Shown: positions 15,460-25,449 of the stretch, in pieces
How the letters are laid out: the number at the start of each line of letters is the position of its first letter
Position numbering within the stretch: the stretch's first letter is position 1
Source: Bacteroidota bacterium
Lineage (GTDB): Bacteria; Bacteroidota; Bacteroidia; Bacteroidales; Tannerellaceae
DNA: 64,000 nucleotides
Direction of reading: 5' to 3'
Assembly (NCBI GenBank): GCA_023429375.1
Contig: JAEYVY010000006.1
Location: forward strand, 62,001 to 126,000
Notes under the pieces: model-generated
Told to the model about the DNA's origin: nothing
The model's input: only the letters and a program-made list of their open reading frames with translations
The model's database searches: none
Position numbers and translations under genes: made by a program

Positions 15460-17646
15460 TTATCTTGTAAACAACAGTTCTCTGTACTTCGGAAGTGGCC
15501 AGATTTCGTCGTCAACAATTAATTCCAGTTTATCAATATGGTAACGGATCTGTTCAAGCATCGGCGTAATCTTGTCATGATAGCCGATAGCTTTTTCACG
15601 TTCGCATTCTATCTTGTTCAATTCCTTACGTGTATTGATCATTTCATCTACATTTTCTTTGATGAAGATGGTGTGCTTAGCAATTTCTTCAATCAGCTCT
15701 AAGTTCTTCTCAGACAATTGTTTTGCTTTTTCGGTAGGGAATAGATCGCGCATCTTGAATACGTTGTCGATCAATGAGCTCTGGTATTTCGTAGCAACCG
15801 GAACTATATGATTCATTGCCAAGTCACCTAATACACGAGCTTCAATCTGGATCTTCTTCGTATAGGTTTCCCACTTAACTTCATTACGTGCTTCAAGCTC
15901 TTTTTCGGTCATTACACCTGTTTTTTCAAACATCTCTACCGAGCTTTGTTTTAAATAAGCATCGAAGATCAGCGGAACACTTGTTTCGCAGTCCAAGCCG
16001 CGGCGTTTAGCTTCTTCTTTCCATTCTTCGCTATATCCGTTTCCATCGAAATGGATGGCTTTTGATTCCTTGATGTCTTTGCGAAGAACTTCAAGAATAG
16101 CTGAATATTTGTCTTTGCCTTCAGCTATTTTAGTATCTACTTCTTGTTTGAAATCCATCAATTGTTCAGCTACAGCTGCATTTAATGCCAGCATGGCTGC
16201 TGCGCAGTTTGCCTGTGAACCAACGGCACGGAATTCGAAGCGGTTGCCTGTAAATGCAAAGGCCGATGTACGGTTACGGTCGGTATTATCTACCAAGATT
16301 TCAGGAATACTTCCGATATTCAGTTTCACCCCATGTTTAGCCTGGATGGTCAAGTCTTCTAACGAGCTGTTTTCCAGTTTTTCAAGCATGGCCGATACTT
16401 GTGAACCCAAGAAACTTGAAATGATAGCAGGAGGCGCTTCGTTTGCTCCCAAACGGTGTGCATTGGTTGCGCTCGAGATACTTGCTTTCAACAAGCCGTT
16501 GTGTCTGTAAACCGCCTTCAATACATTAACAATGAAGGTGATGAAGCGAAGGTTTTCTTCCGGAGTCTTACCCGGTGACATTAGCTGGATGCCTGTATCT
16601 GTACCGAGCGACCAGTTGTTGTGCTTTCCTGAACCGTTGATCCCCTTGAATGGCTTTTCGTGAAGTAACACACGGAATCCATGTCTGCGAGAGATTTTAC
16701 GCATCAAGGTAAGCAGCAGCAGGTTATGGTCGTTGGCCAAGTTACATTCTTCGTAGATGGGGGCCAACTCAAACTGGTTAGGAGCCACCTCGTTGTGGCG
16801 CGTCTTAACCGGAATACCCAATTTCAAGGCTTCGATTTCCAGATCTTTCATGAACTCGAGTACACGGGTAGGGATTGATCCGAAGTAATGATCTTCCAGC
16901 TGTTGGTTTTTGCTACTTTCGTGTCCCATTAGCGTACGTCCGGTTAATGCCAAGTCCGGACGAGCAGCATACAAACCTTCATCAATCAAGAAATATTCTT
17001 GTTCCCATCCCAAGTATGAATAAACTCTCTTTACATCTTTATTAAAGAAATGGCAAACTTCTACAGCTGCTTTGTTAACCGCTTCGAGCGATTTCAATAG
17101 AGGAGCTTTGTAGTCAAGCGGTTCGCCAGTATAAGAGATGAAGATGGTAGGAATACACAGGGTGTCGCCCATGATAAATGCTGGTGAAGTAGGATCCCAA
17201 GCCGTATAGCCACGAGCTTCGAACGTGTTTCTGATACCACCGTTCGGGAAGCTGGATGCATCCGGTTCTTGTTGGATAAGTAGTTTACCCGAAAATTCTT
17301 CCAATAATCCACCTTTGCCGTCATGTTCAACAAACGCATCGTGCTTTTCGGCGGTTGAGTCAGTCAACGGATGAAACCAGTGCGTATAATGTGTGACTCC
17401 CATTTCTGAAGCCCATTTTCTTAAGCCTTCAGCCACAGCATCCGCAGTGCTTCTGTCTAACACTGCTCCGTTATCAATCACGTCAACAATCTTTGAAAAC
17501 ACCTTCTCTGGCAAATACTTATACATCTTCTGGCGATTAAACACTTTAGATGCAAAATATTCGGACGGACGTTCTTTTGGTGCAATAACTTCAACTGCTT
17601 TTTTCTGTATTGCAGATTCGAGTACTCTAAATCTTAACTTTGGCAT
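15460..17646 (-). CDS. glnN: Glutamine synthetase type III
   Basis: Cytoplasmic enzyme that condenses glutamate and ammonia with ATP to form glutamine, the main ammonia-assimilation step. At 728 aa it has the long GSIII size, not the ~470 aa of GSI. Family stretches are present: the GWEQEYFLID strand, the HNEVAPNQFELAP metal/substrate region, and the KPFKGINGSGKHNNWS loop that carries the ATP/glutamate site. It is the last gene of the dapF-dapL-asnA-glnN run, 18 nt after asnA, so nitrogen-related genes share a transcript here. No glutamine riboswitch or other leader element is seen. The C-terminal helices (EARVLGDLAMNHIVPVATKYQ) match the GSIII tail. Confidence 0.95.
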   Translation of the reverse strand: MPKLRFRVLESAIQKKAVEVIAPKERPSEYFASKVFNRQKMYKYLPEKVFSKIVDVIDNGAVLDRSTADAVAEGLRKWASEMGVTHYTHWFHPLTDSTAEKHDAFVEHDGKGGLLEEFSGKLLIQQEPDASSFPNGGIRNTFEARGYTAWDPTSPAFIMGDTLCIPTIFISYTGEPLDYKAPLLKSLEAVNKAAVEVCHFFNKDVKRVYSYLGWEQEYFLIDEGLYAARPDLALTGRTLMGHESSKNQQLEDHYFGSIPTRVLEFMKDLEIEALKLGIPVKTRHNEVAPNQFELAPIYEECNLANDHNLLLLTLMRKISRRHGFRVLLHEKPFKGINGSGKHNNWSLGTDTGIQLMSPGKTPEENLRFITFIVNVLKAVYRHNGLLKASISSATNAHRLGANEAPPAIISSFLGSQVSAMLEKLENSSLEDLTIQAKHGVKLNIGSIPEILVDNTDRNRTSAFAFTGNRFEFRAVGSQANCAAAMLALNAAVAEQLMDFKQEVDTKIAEGKDKYSAILEVLRKDIKESKAIHFDGNGYSEEWKEEAKRRGLDCETSVPLIFDAYLKQSSVEMFEKTGVMTEKELEARNEVKWETYTKKIQIEARVLGDLAMNHIVPVATKYQSSLIDNVFKMRDLFPTEKAKQLSEKNLELIEEIAKHTIFIKENVDEMINTRKELNKIECEREKAIGYHDKITPMLEQIRYHIDKLELIVDDEIWPLPKYRELLFTR

Positions 17647-17664
17647 AATTACTACTGGTAGATA

Positions 17665-18699
17665 TTATAGAATTAAAATATTATTTTGCTTACATAGCTC
17701 AACGTGTTCGGCAGGCCAAATAGATGACTGCACTTCGCCGATATGAGCTTTTTTGAGGAAGAACATACAAAGGCGGCTTTGTCCGATACCACCACCGATT
17801 GAGAGAGGTAACTCACCTTCTAACAAAGACTTGTGGAAATCTAACTCGGCTCTGCTTTCGCATCCTCTTATTTTCAACTGATTTATTAATGATTCTTTGT
17901 CGACACGAATACCCATAGATGATAGTTCAAAAGCTGATTCCAACACTTCGTTCCACAAGATGATATCGCCATTCAATCCTTTGAATCCGTCAGAGTTAGG
18001 TGTGCTCCAGTCGTCGTAGTCCGGAGCGCGTCCGTCGTGGATTTCACCATTTGTCAGCTCACCGCCAATGCCAATGATAAAGATGGCTCCGAATTTCTCT
18101 GCAGCTTTGTTTTCACGTTCACGCGGAGATAGATCCGGGTAAGTAAGCATGAGTTCTTCGGAATGAATAAAGGTAATATCGTCGGGGAGGGAAGGGGTGA
18201 TGTGAGGATAAAGTTCGTAAACTGATTTTTCGATTTCTTTTAGCAGTCGGTAGATATGACGTACGGTTTGCTTGAGGTAATCGAGGTTGCGATCCTCCGG
18301 TCTGATAGTACGTTCCCAATCCCATTGGTCAACGTAGATGGAGTGGAGGTTGTCAAGCTCTTCATCGCTTCGTATGGCATTCATATCGGTATAGAGTCCG
18401 TATCCGGGCGGAATCCTGTAGGCTCCTAACTTCATGCGTTTCCACTTGGCTAAGGAGTGAACCACTTCAGCCGGGCGGTCGTTCATGAATTTGATGGGGA
18501 AGGAGACCGGACGTTCCACTCCATTTAGGTCATCATTAATCCCTGTACCTTTCAGAACGAATAACGGAGCCGTTACGCGTCGAAGGTTAAGTGTCTTTGA
18601 TAGTTTTTCCTGAAAACTTGATTTTAGGAACTGAATTGCTTGTTCTGTTGTCTCAGGCATAAGTGTTTGCCTGTAACTTTTGGGAATGATGAGAGCCAT
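17665..18699 (-). CDS. asnA: Aspartate-ammonia ligase (asparagine synthetase A)
   Basis: Cytoplasmic enzyme forming asparagine from aspartate, ATP and free ammonia; it is related to class II aminoacyl-tRNA synthetases. The start PKSYRQTLMPETTEQAI and the KVEWDWE-type segment (VDQWDWERTIRPEDRNLDYL), followed by GGELTNGEIHDGRAPDYDDW and GGGIGQSRLCMFFL, are AsnA hallmarks; the last is the ATP-binding class II motif 3. The length of 344 aa is normal. Placed 18 nt before glnN and 56 nt after dapL, it shares ammonia as substrate with GlnN, which fits co-regulation by nitrogen status (inference). Confidence 0.95.
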   Translation of the reverse strand: MALIIPKSYRQTLMPETTEQAIQFLKSSFQEKLSKTLNLRRVTAPLFVLKGTGINDDLNGVERPVSFPIKFMNDRPAEVVHSLAKWKRMKLGAYRIPPGYGLYTDMNAIRSDEELDNLHSIYVDQWDWERTIRPEDRNLDYLKQTVRHIYRLLKEIEKSVYELYPHITPSLPDDITFIHSEELMLTYPDLSPRERENKAAEKFGAIFIIGIGGELTNGEIHDGRAPDYDDWSTPNSDGFKGLNGDIILWNEVLESAFELSSMGIRVDKESLINQLKIRGCESRAELDFHKSLLEGELPLSIGGGIGQSRLCMFFLKKAHIGEVQSSIWPAEHVELCKQNNILIL

Positions 18700-18755
18700 A
18701 ATTCATTAAATATTAAAAGTTCATATTTATTAAATCGTCTAACTGACTGAAAACG

Positions 18756-19985
18756 TTATAACATCCACTTCTTTAATCTGTCCATGGCTTCCAACGTATC
18801 GTTGCGGTCGCCAAAAGCAGTTAACCGTAGATATCCTTCTCCGCTGGGACCAAACCCTACACCGGGTGTTCCCACAAGAGATACTTCGTAAAGTAGTTTT
18901 TCGAAAAATTTCCATGACGTAAGTCCTTTGGGAGCTTTTACCCAGAGATAAGGGGCATCTTCTCCACCAAATGCTTCCAGTCCGCATTGTTGAATGCCTT
19001 CCTTCATGATTTGTGCATTCGTCATGTAGTAATTGATAATTTCTTTCACCTGCTTCTTACCTTCAGGTGAATAGACTGCTTCAGCACCCCGCTGGGTGAT
19101 GTAGCTGGCACCATTAAACTTCGTACATTGGCGTCTGTTCCATAGCTTGTTAAGAGAAACTCTTTTCCCTTCCAATGTAAATCCATTTAATTCCTTGGGA
19201 ACGACTGTGTAACCGCATCGCATTCCGGTAAATCCGGCTGTTTTAGAAAAACTGCGAAACTCGATGGCTACATGTTTTGCTCCTTTGATTTCGTAAATGG
19301 AGTGGGGCGTATCCGGATTTTGTATATATGCTTCGTAAGCAGCGTCATACATAATCAGTACATCGTTGGCCAACGCATAATTCACCCATTTCTTGAGCTC
19401 AGCTTTGCTTAAAGTCGTGCCCGTTGGGTTGTTCGGATAGCATAAATAAAGAATATCCACTCTTCGTTTAGGCAGATCGGGAATGAAATTGTTTTCTGCC
19501 ATACATGGGATATAAACCACATTGCTCCATTTACCATTTTCTAATACACCGCTTCGACCACTCATGACATTAGAGTCAATGTAAACCGGATAAACCGGAT
19601 CGGTAACCCCAATGCTATTGTCATGCCTTAAGATATCTCCAATATTTCCCGTGTCGCTCTTAGCTCCGTCGCTAACGAATACTTCACTTGGCTCGAGCGA
19701 GATACCCCGTGAGGCATAGTCGTGTTTAATAATCGCATCAATGAGAAATGAGTAACCTTGTTCAGGACCATATCCGCGAAATGTTTCTTTCTTCGACATA
19801 TCATCAACAGCCTTATGCATCGCATTTATGATGGCGGGAGGTAATGGTTGTGTTACGTCACCAATACCTAAGCGGATAATTTTTTCTTTCGGATGAGTAA
19901 CTGAGTAGCTATTAACTTGCTTGGCAATATCCGAGAATAAGTAATTGTTTGGTAACTTCAAAAAATGTTCATTGATCAGCGCCAT
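18756..19985 (-). CDS. dapL: LL-diaminopimelate aminotransferase
   Basis: PLP enzyme converting tetrahydrodipicolinate directly to LL-diaminopimelate with glutamate as amino donor, bypassing the succinylase or acetylase routes of lysine and peptidoglycan precursor synthesis. At 409 aa it has the family length. Visible elements are SDGAKSDTGNI near residue 109, CYPNNPTGTTL (PLP/substrate loop), the PLP-lysine motif SFSKTAGFTGMRCGY near residue 250, and LRLTAFG near the end. It is directly downstream of dapF (26-nt gap), so two consecutive steps of the pathway are encoded together, LL-DAP formation and its epimerisation. Confidence 0.95.
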   Translation of the reverse strand: MALINEHFLKLPNNYLFSDIAKQVNSYSVTHPKEKIIRLGIGDVTQPLPPAIINAMHKAVDDMSKKETFRGYGPEQGYSFLIDAIIKHDYASRGISLEPSEVFVSDGAKSDTGNIGDILRHDNSIGVTDPVYPVYIDSNVMSGRSGVLENGKWSNVVYIPCMAENNFIPDLPKRRVDILYLCYPNNPTGTTLSKAELKKWVNYALANDVLIMYDAAYEAYIQNPDTPHSIYEIKGAKHVAIEFRSFSKTAGFTGMRCGYTVVPKELNGFTLEGKRVSLNKLWNRRQCTKFNGASYITQRGAEAVYSPEGKKQVKEIINYYMTNAQIMKEGIQQCGLEAFGGEDAPYLWVKAPKGLTSWKFFEKLLYEVSLVGTPGVGFGPSGEGYLRLTAFGDRNDTLEAMDRLKKWML

Positions 19986-20011
19986 ACTCTTTACTTGTTT
20001 TGTTGATGTTC

Positions 20012-20839
20012 TTATATTGTCGTTTCATCTATCGTAATGCTTCCCTCGAATACTTTGACAGCGTCTCCTGTCATATATACTTTATTCGAGCGATCTTTGT
20101 CCCAGTGTATTGTAAGGCTTCCACCATCCATGGATACACTCAACTTATCGTTTGTTTTTTGTTTTAAAATACACGCTACTGCTGTTGCGCATGCTCCTGT
20201 ACCGCATGCTTGCGTAATACCCGATCCCCTTTCCCATACGCGCATTCTAACCATATCAGGAGCTAATACCTGTACGAATTCAACGTTGGTTCTGTTGGGA
20301 AATGCTTCATGATTTTCGAGTAACGGCCCAACCTTTTCTAGCTCTACCTCGGCAATATCATCAACAAAGATCACAAAATGAGGATTGCCCATTGAAACGA
20401 CTGTTCCCTTATAGGTTGAATTGCCTGCTGTTAATGCCAATTCTTCCTGTTCGATTACTGGGGCACCCATATCGACTGTTACTTCGGTAACGATAGAGTC
20501 TTTTACGCTCAATTCGATCTGCTTAATGCCCGATAAAGTTTCAAGGGTGATGAGTTTGTTTGTAGTAAGTCCGTATTCGTAAACATATTTACCAATACAT
20601 CTGGAGGCATTGCCACACATCATAGCTTCCGATCCGTCTGCGTTAAAAATACGCATACTAAAATCTGCTTTGTCGGATTTGCCTATTAACACCAAGCCGT
20701 CTGATCCAATCCCTGTATGAGGCGCACTCCATTTGATTGCTAATGTTTCCGGATTTTCTAGAGGGTAAAGTGACGTATTGACATAGATGTAATCGTTTCC
20801 GGCTCCGTGCATCTTTGTAAAATCAATTCGTTTTGTCAT
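20012..20839 (-). CDS. dapF: Diaminopimelate epimerase
   Basis: Cofactor-free epimerase converting LL-DAP to meso-DAP for peptidoglycan and lysine. Both catalytic cysteines are present: MMCGNASRCIGKY (first Cys near residue 75) and TQACGTGACAT (second Cys near residue 211). The start KMHGAGNDYIYV is typical, and 275 aa is normal. It is the first gene of the dapF-dapL-asnA-glnN run and has a -7 box about 50 nt upstream of its ATG. Confidence 0.96.
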   Translation of the reverse strand: MTKRIDFTKMHGAGNDYIYVNTSLYPLENPETLAIKWSAPHTGIGSDGLVLIGKSDKADFSMRIFNADGSEAMMCGNASRCIGKYVYEYGLTTNKLITLETLSGIKQIELSVKDSIVTEVTVDMGAPVIEQEELALTAGNSTYKGTVVSMGNPHFVIFVDDIAEVELEKVGPLLENHEAFPNRTNVEFVQVLAPDMVRMRVWERGSGITQACGTGACATAVACILKQKTNDKLSVSMDGGSLTIHWDKDRSNKVYMTGDAVKVFEGSITIDETTI

Positions 20840-20887
20840 TTTGTTGATATTTGCTCGGTGTTAAAATCTTTCTGTCTTATTTTTATG

Positions 20888-20895
20888 CAAATATA
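20888..20895 (-). promoter_or_regulatory. -7 promoter box for the dapF-dapL-asnA-glnN cluster
   Basis: On the minus strand TATATTTG fits TAnnTTTG. The transcript start is expected near 20880, with a leader of about 40 nt. No -33 element is evident. Confidence 0.45.
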
Positions 20896-21116
20896 TATCT
20901 TTATGATTTATTTAATGATATAAATTGAACTTAATGTTTGAAAAAATCATCAAATGTGATAAATTGAATTGTTTTTCTTTTTGTATATTACAATATGAAA
21001 TTTTTAAAGAGGTGTTTGTTTAAATATTGTAAGCTTATAGTCTAATAAAATGCCGGTTTTATACACTTAGTAGATAAAAAGAAACAGTTTGTATTTTTAT
21101 GTTAAGCCAAATAAAA
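20896..21116. other. AT-rich intergenic stretch with nothing recognisable
   Basis: Between the dapF promoter and the nadE terminator I see only AT-rich sequence with long T and A runs. There is no open frame of note, no tRNA fold and no copy of the dispersed repeat. Confidence 0.5.
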
Positions 21117-21155
21117 TCGCCCTGAATTTAAGTTGATGTCTTAAAGTCAGGGCGA
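21117..21155 (-). terminator. Intrinsic terminator after nadE
   Basis: Outer arms TCGCCCTGA and TCAGGGCGA are perfect, and inner arms TTTAAG and CTTAAA continue the stem. On the minus strand the stem is followed by TTTTATTT. Confidence 0.8.
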
Positions 21156-21188
21156 ATATTTTGTAGAAAGACTAGTATTACGATTTAC

Positions 21189-23117
21189 TTAGTCGAGTGT
21201 CTCGATTTCTTTCAACCACAATGCAGCACTTGCATCGCTCGGCATACGCCAGTCTCCACGCGGTGAAAAACTAACAGAACCTACTTTAGGCCCATCGGGC
21301 ATACAACTGCGTTTAAATTGCTGAGCAAAGAAGCGACGGTAGAAGGTGTGCATCCATTTTTTTATCGTCTCGTTGTCGTATTTATCTTTAAAGGCAGCTT
21401 TGGCAAGATAATAGATGCGAGCAGGAGTAGCTCTGTGACGAAGCGTATGATAGATAAAGAAATCATGCAATTCGTATGGGCCTACCAAATCTTCTGTCTT
21501 CTGCGTAATATTTCCATTCGAGTCGGCAGGAATTAGTTCCGGACTAATCGGTGTTTTGGTAATATCAAGCAGAATTTCTTTTGCATCACCTTCCATAACG
21601 TTTCGGGCCACCCATTCTACTAAATGCTTGACCAGTGTTTTGGGAATACTACTGTTGACACCGTACATTGACATGTGATCGCCATTATACGTAGCCCATC
21701 CGAGTGCCAGCTCAGAGAGGTCGCCCGTACCAATCACTAGTCCGTTTTCTTTATTGGCTATGTTCATTAATATCTTTGTACGTTCGCGTGCTTGCGTATT
21801 TTCGTAAGTGATATCATGAATCTCCGGATTGTGACCTATATCTGAAAAGTGTTGTAGACAGGCCTCTCTGATGGAAATCTCTAAGAGTGTTACGCCCAGC
21901 TTTTTGATTAGACCCACCGCATTTGTATAAGTTCTGTCGGTCGTGCCAAATCCGGGCATAGTGATACCCATAATCTGCTTACGAGGAATACCCAACATGT
22001 CGAAGGTCATTACCGTAACCAATAGGGCAAGAGTAGAATCCAACCCTCCGGAAATACCTATTATTGCAGTTTTGGCCTTTGTATGTTCATAGCGTTTGGC
22101 TAATCCATGTACTTGTATCTTCAATATTTCCTCACAACGTTCGTTCAGCGCATCGCCAAAAGGAATGAACGGATGCGGATCGACAAATCGTGTTAACTGA
22201 AGGGGATGGGGGAGTTCTGGTAATTCGAATGGAATCAGACGATAATTAGTTCTATCGTCATGCTGCCATTTCATAAAACTGGTGTTGACCATACGGTCGT
22301 TTTGTAGGTAGGCAATATCTATTTCACTGATGATCAGTTGCTCGTCTATGCTGAATCGTTCGGAAGCCTTTAAAATGGTTCCATTTTCAGCAATCAGTGC
22401 ATTACCGGAATAAACGAGGTCTGTCGTCGATTCACCAAAGCCAGCGGAAGAATAGATATAGCCTGCCATGCAACGAGCCGATTGTTGTTTGACAAGCGAT
22501 AACCGGTATTGGTTCTTTCCAATCAATTCGTTGCTTGCCGAGAGATTGAAGATCAGGTTGGCCCCTGCCATACATAATTGCGAACTCGGTGGGATGGGTA
22601 CCCATAAGTCTTCGCAAATCTCAATTCCGGCAGTGATACCATTATTTGAAAACAACAAATGTTGTCCGAAAGGATATGTTTTGCCCTTAATTGTTATCGT
22701 ATCGGCTAGGATATCATTGGCGGAAGAGAACCAACGCTGCTCTTGAAACTCGCTATAGTTAGGGATAAACGTTTTAGGAACGACACCAAGTATTTTACCT
22801 CCTTGAAACACGACTGCCGCATTTACCAAACGATTTTCTATCCGCAAGGGCATGCCCACAATGGAAAGAATGGATAGGCTGGAAGTTTTGTTGACAAGCT
22901 CAAACAAGGCTTTCTCCGCATTATCCAGCAAAGTTTGCTGCGAAAAAAGATCCATACAGGTATAGCCTGTAACAGAAAGTTCGGGAAAACAGATGAACTG
23001 CGCATTCTCAGAGGCCGCTTTCTGCATCAGGCCTTCTATTTGCTGTATGTTATAAAAGCAATCGGCTACCTTTAATCGCGGAACCGCCGCTGCTACTTTT
23101 ACGAATCCTAAATCCAT
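21189..23117 (-). CDS. nadE: Glutamine-dependent NAD(+) synthetase
   Basis: Cytoplasmic two-domain enzyme for the last NAD step: deamido-NAD + ATP + glutamine. The N-terminal nitrilase-type amidase (about 1-285) shows the Glu-Lys-Cys triad: Glu in FPELSVTGYT, Lys in VPKTFIPNY and Cys in EICEDLW. The C-terminal synthetase has the PP-loop GISGGLDSTLAL near residue 354 and the TGDLSELALGW segment. Its 642 aa match the long glutaminase-coupled form. It is a single gene with a -7/-33 promoter very close to its ATG and its own terminator; the neighbours are unrelated. Confidence 0.95.
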   Translation of the reverse strand: MDLGFVKVAAAVPRLKVADCFYNIQQIEGLMQKAASENAQFICFPELSVTGYTCMDLFSQQTLLDNAEKALFELVNKTSSLSILSIVGMPLRIENRLVNAAVVFQGGKILGVVPKTFIPNYSEFQEQRWFSSANDILADTITIKGKTYPFGQHLLFSNNGITAGIEICEDLWVPIPPSSQLCMAGANLIFNLSASNELIGKNQYRLSLVKQQSARCMAGYIYSSAGFGESTTDLVYSGNALIAENGTILKASERFSIDEQLIISEIDIAYLQNDRMVNTSFMKWQHDDRTNYRLIPFELPELPHPLQLTRFVDPHPFIPFGDALNERCEEILKIQVHGLAKRYEHTKAKTAIIGISGGLDSTLALLVTVMTFDMLGIPRKQIMGITMPGFGTTDRTYTNAVGLIKKLGVTLLEISIREACLQHFSDIGHNPEIHDITYENTQARERTKILMNIANKENGLVIGTGDLSELALGWATYNGDHMSMYGVNSSIPKTLVKHLVEWVARNVMEGDAKEILLDITKTPISPELIPADSNGNITQKTEDLVGPYELHDFFIYHTLRHRATPARIYYLAKAAFKDKYDNETIKKWMHTFYRRFFAQQFKRSCMPDGPKVGSVSFSPRGDWRMPSDASAALWLKEIETLD

Positions 23118-23139
23118 TCTTTTATTTTTTTATTACATG

Positions 23140-23172
23140 CAAAATTAAAAGAAAAAGAGTAGTTATTGCAAT
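23140..23172 (-). promoter_or_regulatory. Promoter of nadE
   Basis: On the minus strand TAATTTTG (23140-23147) is the -7 box, and ATTG (23169-23172), 21 nt further upstream, is a 3-of-4 match to the -33 TTTG. The leader is about 15 nt. Confidence 0.5.
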
Positions 23173-23233
23173 GTAATACGTGATTAACCAACATTAATCC
23201 AGATTTAATGGCCTAAATACTAGCTAATTTTAG

Positions 23234-23241
23234 TATATTTG
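23234..23241 (+). promoter_or_regulatory. -7 promoter box for the trehalose synthesis gene
   Basis: TATATTTG fits TAnnTTTG. The transcript start is expected near 23248, which lies after the upstream TTG start candidate (23239) and so favours the ATG at 23284. Confidence 0.45.
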
Positions 23242-23283
23242 AAAATTACAGTAGTCAAGGTTTATCTATTATTTTATCATCTC

Positions 23284-25449
23284 ATGAAATTAGTTATCAT
23301 TTCAAATAGGCTTCCTTTAAAAACGACCGAATCAAATGGAGAGTTTATTTTCACGCCCAGTGAAGGTGGGTTGGCTACAGGACTCGCTTCTCTCTCAATG
23401 GATATGGATATTCACTGGGTGGGATGGCCAGGTATTTATTTGGAGGATGAAAAAGACAAACAACGCGTTACAGATCATTTGGCTCCCTATAAATATCACC
23501 CCGTGTTTCTGTCGGACATACAGGTAGAAGAATATTACGAAGGATATAGCAACAGTACGTTATGGCCGTTGTGTCATTATTTCTTTTCATTTATCAGGTA
23601 TGAAAACTCCTTTTGGAAATCATATCAGGAAGTTAACCGGTTGTTTGCCGAAACAGCATTACCTATATTAGACGCAGATGACATAGTTTGGGTACAGGAT
23701 TACCAATTGATGTTGCTCCCCAAAATGATTCGTACGCAGAATAAACAAGTTAATATAGGTTACTTTCATCATATACCTTTCCCTTCGTATGAACTATTCA
23801 GGGTATTGCCCGAGCGGGCTGAACTATTGTACGGTTTACTGGGAGCAGATTTGATAGGATTTCATACGCACGATTACATGCGACATTTCGTTAGTACCAC
23901 TGAACGGGTGCTGGAAATGCATTTCCAACTCGATCAGGTAAGATATGAAAACAGATTGGTGTATGTGGAAACTTTTCCGATGGGAATCAACTATGATTTA
24001 TACAACAAAGCCACTTTGAATCCGGTGATTCAAGAAAAAGCTCGCGAACTAAAGCAAACTTTTGGTGACTCTAAACTTATTTTATCGGTAGATCGGCTGG
24101 ATTACAGTAAAGGCATTCTGCATCGTTTGGAGGGATTCCACCGATTTTTGGAGAACAATCCGGAATACAGAGAGCGTGTTTCTTTAGCTATGATCATTGT
24201 TCCCTCTCGCTCGAGTGTTGATCAATATTCAAATCTGAAGGTAAGTATAGATGAAATGATTGGGCGCATTAACGGGCTTTACTCTACGATTAACTGGACT
24301 CCTGTATATTATTTTTATCACTCCTTTGACTTTGAGGAACTAATGGCGATGTATAGCATTGCTGATATCGCATTGGTAACCCCGCTGCGAGACGGAATGA
24401 ATCTCGTAGCAAAGGAATATTTAGCAGTAAAACGAGAGACTCCCGGAGTACTAATCTTAAGCGAAATGGCAGGCGCTTCGATTGAATTGAACGAATCTAT
24501 CATAGTTAATCCAAATGATACGGAAGAGATTGAACGTGCCATACTGACAGCTCTAAATATGCCTGAAGAGGAACAGATGTCTTCACTTATGGCCATGCAA
24601 AAAAAGATTGGCCGTCAGAATGTAAATAAATGGGCTTCTGATTTTGTTAATGAACTCTGTGAAATTAAAGAAAGGAATATCAAATTGCACAAAAAAAGGA
24701 TAGGAGAGACAAAGACAGAACGAATTAGGCAAGCCTACCGTCAATCAAAAAAGAGATTATTTATTTTAGACTATGATGGTACGCTTGTGGGCTTTAAACG
24801 GAAGGCGGAAGATGCAAAGCCGACCGAAGAGCTAAAAGAAACGCTTCAAATCCTTTTAAAAGACAGTTCCAATCGGGTTGTAATAAGTAGTGGGAGAGAT
24901 CGGCAAACGTTAGAAAAATGGCTTGGAGACTTACCACTTGATTTAGCAGCTGAACATGGTGCTTTCTATAAAGAGCATGGCGTTTGGTACGAAAATGTAT
25001 CGGATTATGAGTTTGACAACGAAATAATTGAAATCCTTCAGCTATTTATGGACAAAACACCCCATTCAAGGCTTGAAATTAAATCAACAGCTTTGGTTTG
25101 GCATTATCGCAACGTAGACAGCTGGTTCGCTTCTTTACGCGAACAGCAGCTAATTAATACCTTAATCGAACCTTGTGCCCGGTTAAATCTGCAGATAATG
25201 CGAGGGAATAAGATTGTAGAAATCAAATCACCACAATTTACTAAAGGTAGTGAAGTACAGCGAATTATGGCTAAAGAACAGTACGATTTTATCCTGGCCA
25301 TGGGAGATGATGTGACTGATGAAGACACATTCCGAGCTTTGCCTGACGAAGCTTTTACCATTAAGGTTGGTTCCGTTTCAGAAATTGCAAGGTTCTTTAT
25401 CGGTGCTCAATCAGATGTTTTGTCATTCCTTTGTCAGATAGCTGATTAA
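23284..25449 (+). CDS. otsAB: Bifunctional trehalose-6-phosphate synthase/phosphatase
   Basis: One chain carries both steps of the OtsA-OtsB route, UDP-glucose + glucose-6-P to trehalose-6-P and then to trehalose. Counting from the TTG at 23239, residues 16-480 are a GT20 synthase (ISNRLP, the GWPG loop, DYQLMLLPKMI, VDRLDYSKGI, PLRDGMNLVAKEY). Residues about 505-735 are a HAD phosphatase (LDYDGTLVGF with DxDGT, and MGDDVTDEDTF). I start at the ATG at 23284, where homology begins and which follows the predicted promoter (721 aa). Such fusions are common in Bacteroidetes and eukaryotes. Its stop codon overlaps that of the convergent GH15 gene, probably a trehalose- or glucan-degrading partner. 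Confidence 0.93.
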   Translation: MKLVIISNRLPLKTTESNGEFIFTPSEGGLATGLASLSMDMDIHWVGWPGIYLEDEKDKQRVTDHLAPYKYHPVFLSDIQVEEYYEGYSNSTLWPLCHYFFSFIRYENSFWKSYQEVNRLFAETALPILDADDIVWVQDYQLMLLPKMIRTQNKQVNIGYFHHIPFPSYELFRVLPERAELLYGLLGADLIGFHTHDYMRHFVSTTERVLEMHFQLDQVRYENRLVYVETFPMGINYDLYNKATLNPVIQEKARELKQTFGDSKLILSVDRLDYSKGILHRLEGFHRFLENNPEYRERVSLAMIIVPSRSSVDQYSNLKVSIDEMIGRINGLYSTINWTPVYYFYHSFDFEELMAMYSIADIALVTPLRDGMNLVAKEYLAVKRETPGVLILSEMAGASIELNESIIVNPNDTEEIERAILTALNMPEEEQMSSLMAMQKKIGRQNVNKWASDFVNELCEIKERNIKLHKKRIGETKTERIRQAYRQSKKRLFILDYDGTLVGFKRKAEDAKPTEELKETLQILLKDSSNRVVISSGRDRQTLEKWLGDLPLDLAAEHGAFYKEHGVWYENVSDYEFDNEIIEILQLFMDKTPHSRLEIKSTALVWHYRNVDSWFASLREQQLINTLIEPCARLNLQIMRGNKIVEIKSPQFTKGSEVQRIMAKEQYDFILAMGDDVTDEDTFRALPDEAFTIKVGSVSEIARFFIGAQSDVLSFLCQIAD

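Noticed and set aside
23239..23283. TTG start 15 codons upstream for the trehalose synthesis gene
   Set aside because: The predicted transcript start lies after this TTG, and family homology begins at the ATG at 23284.
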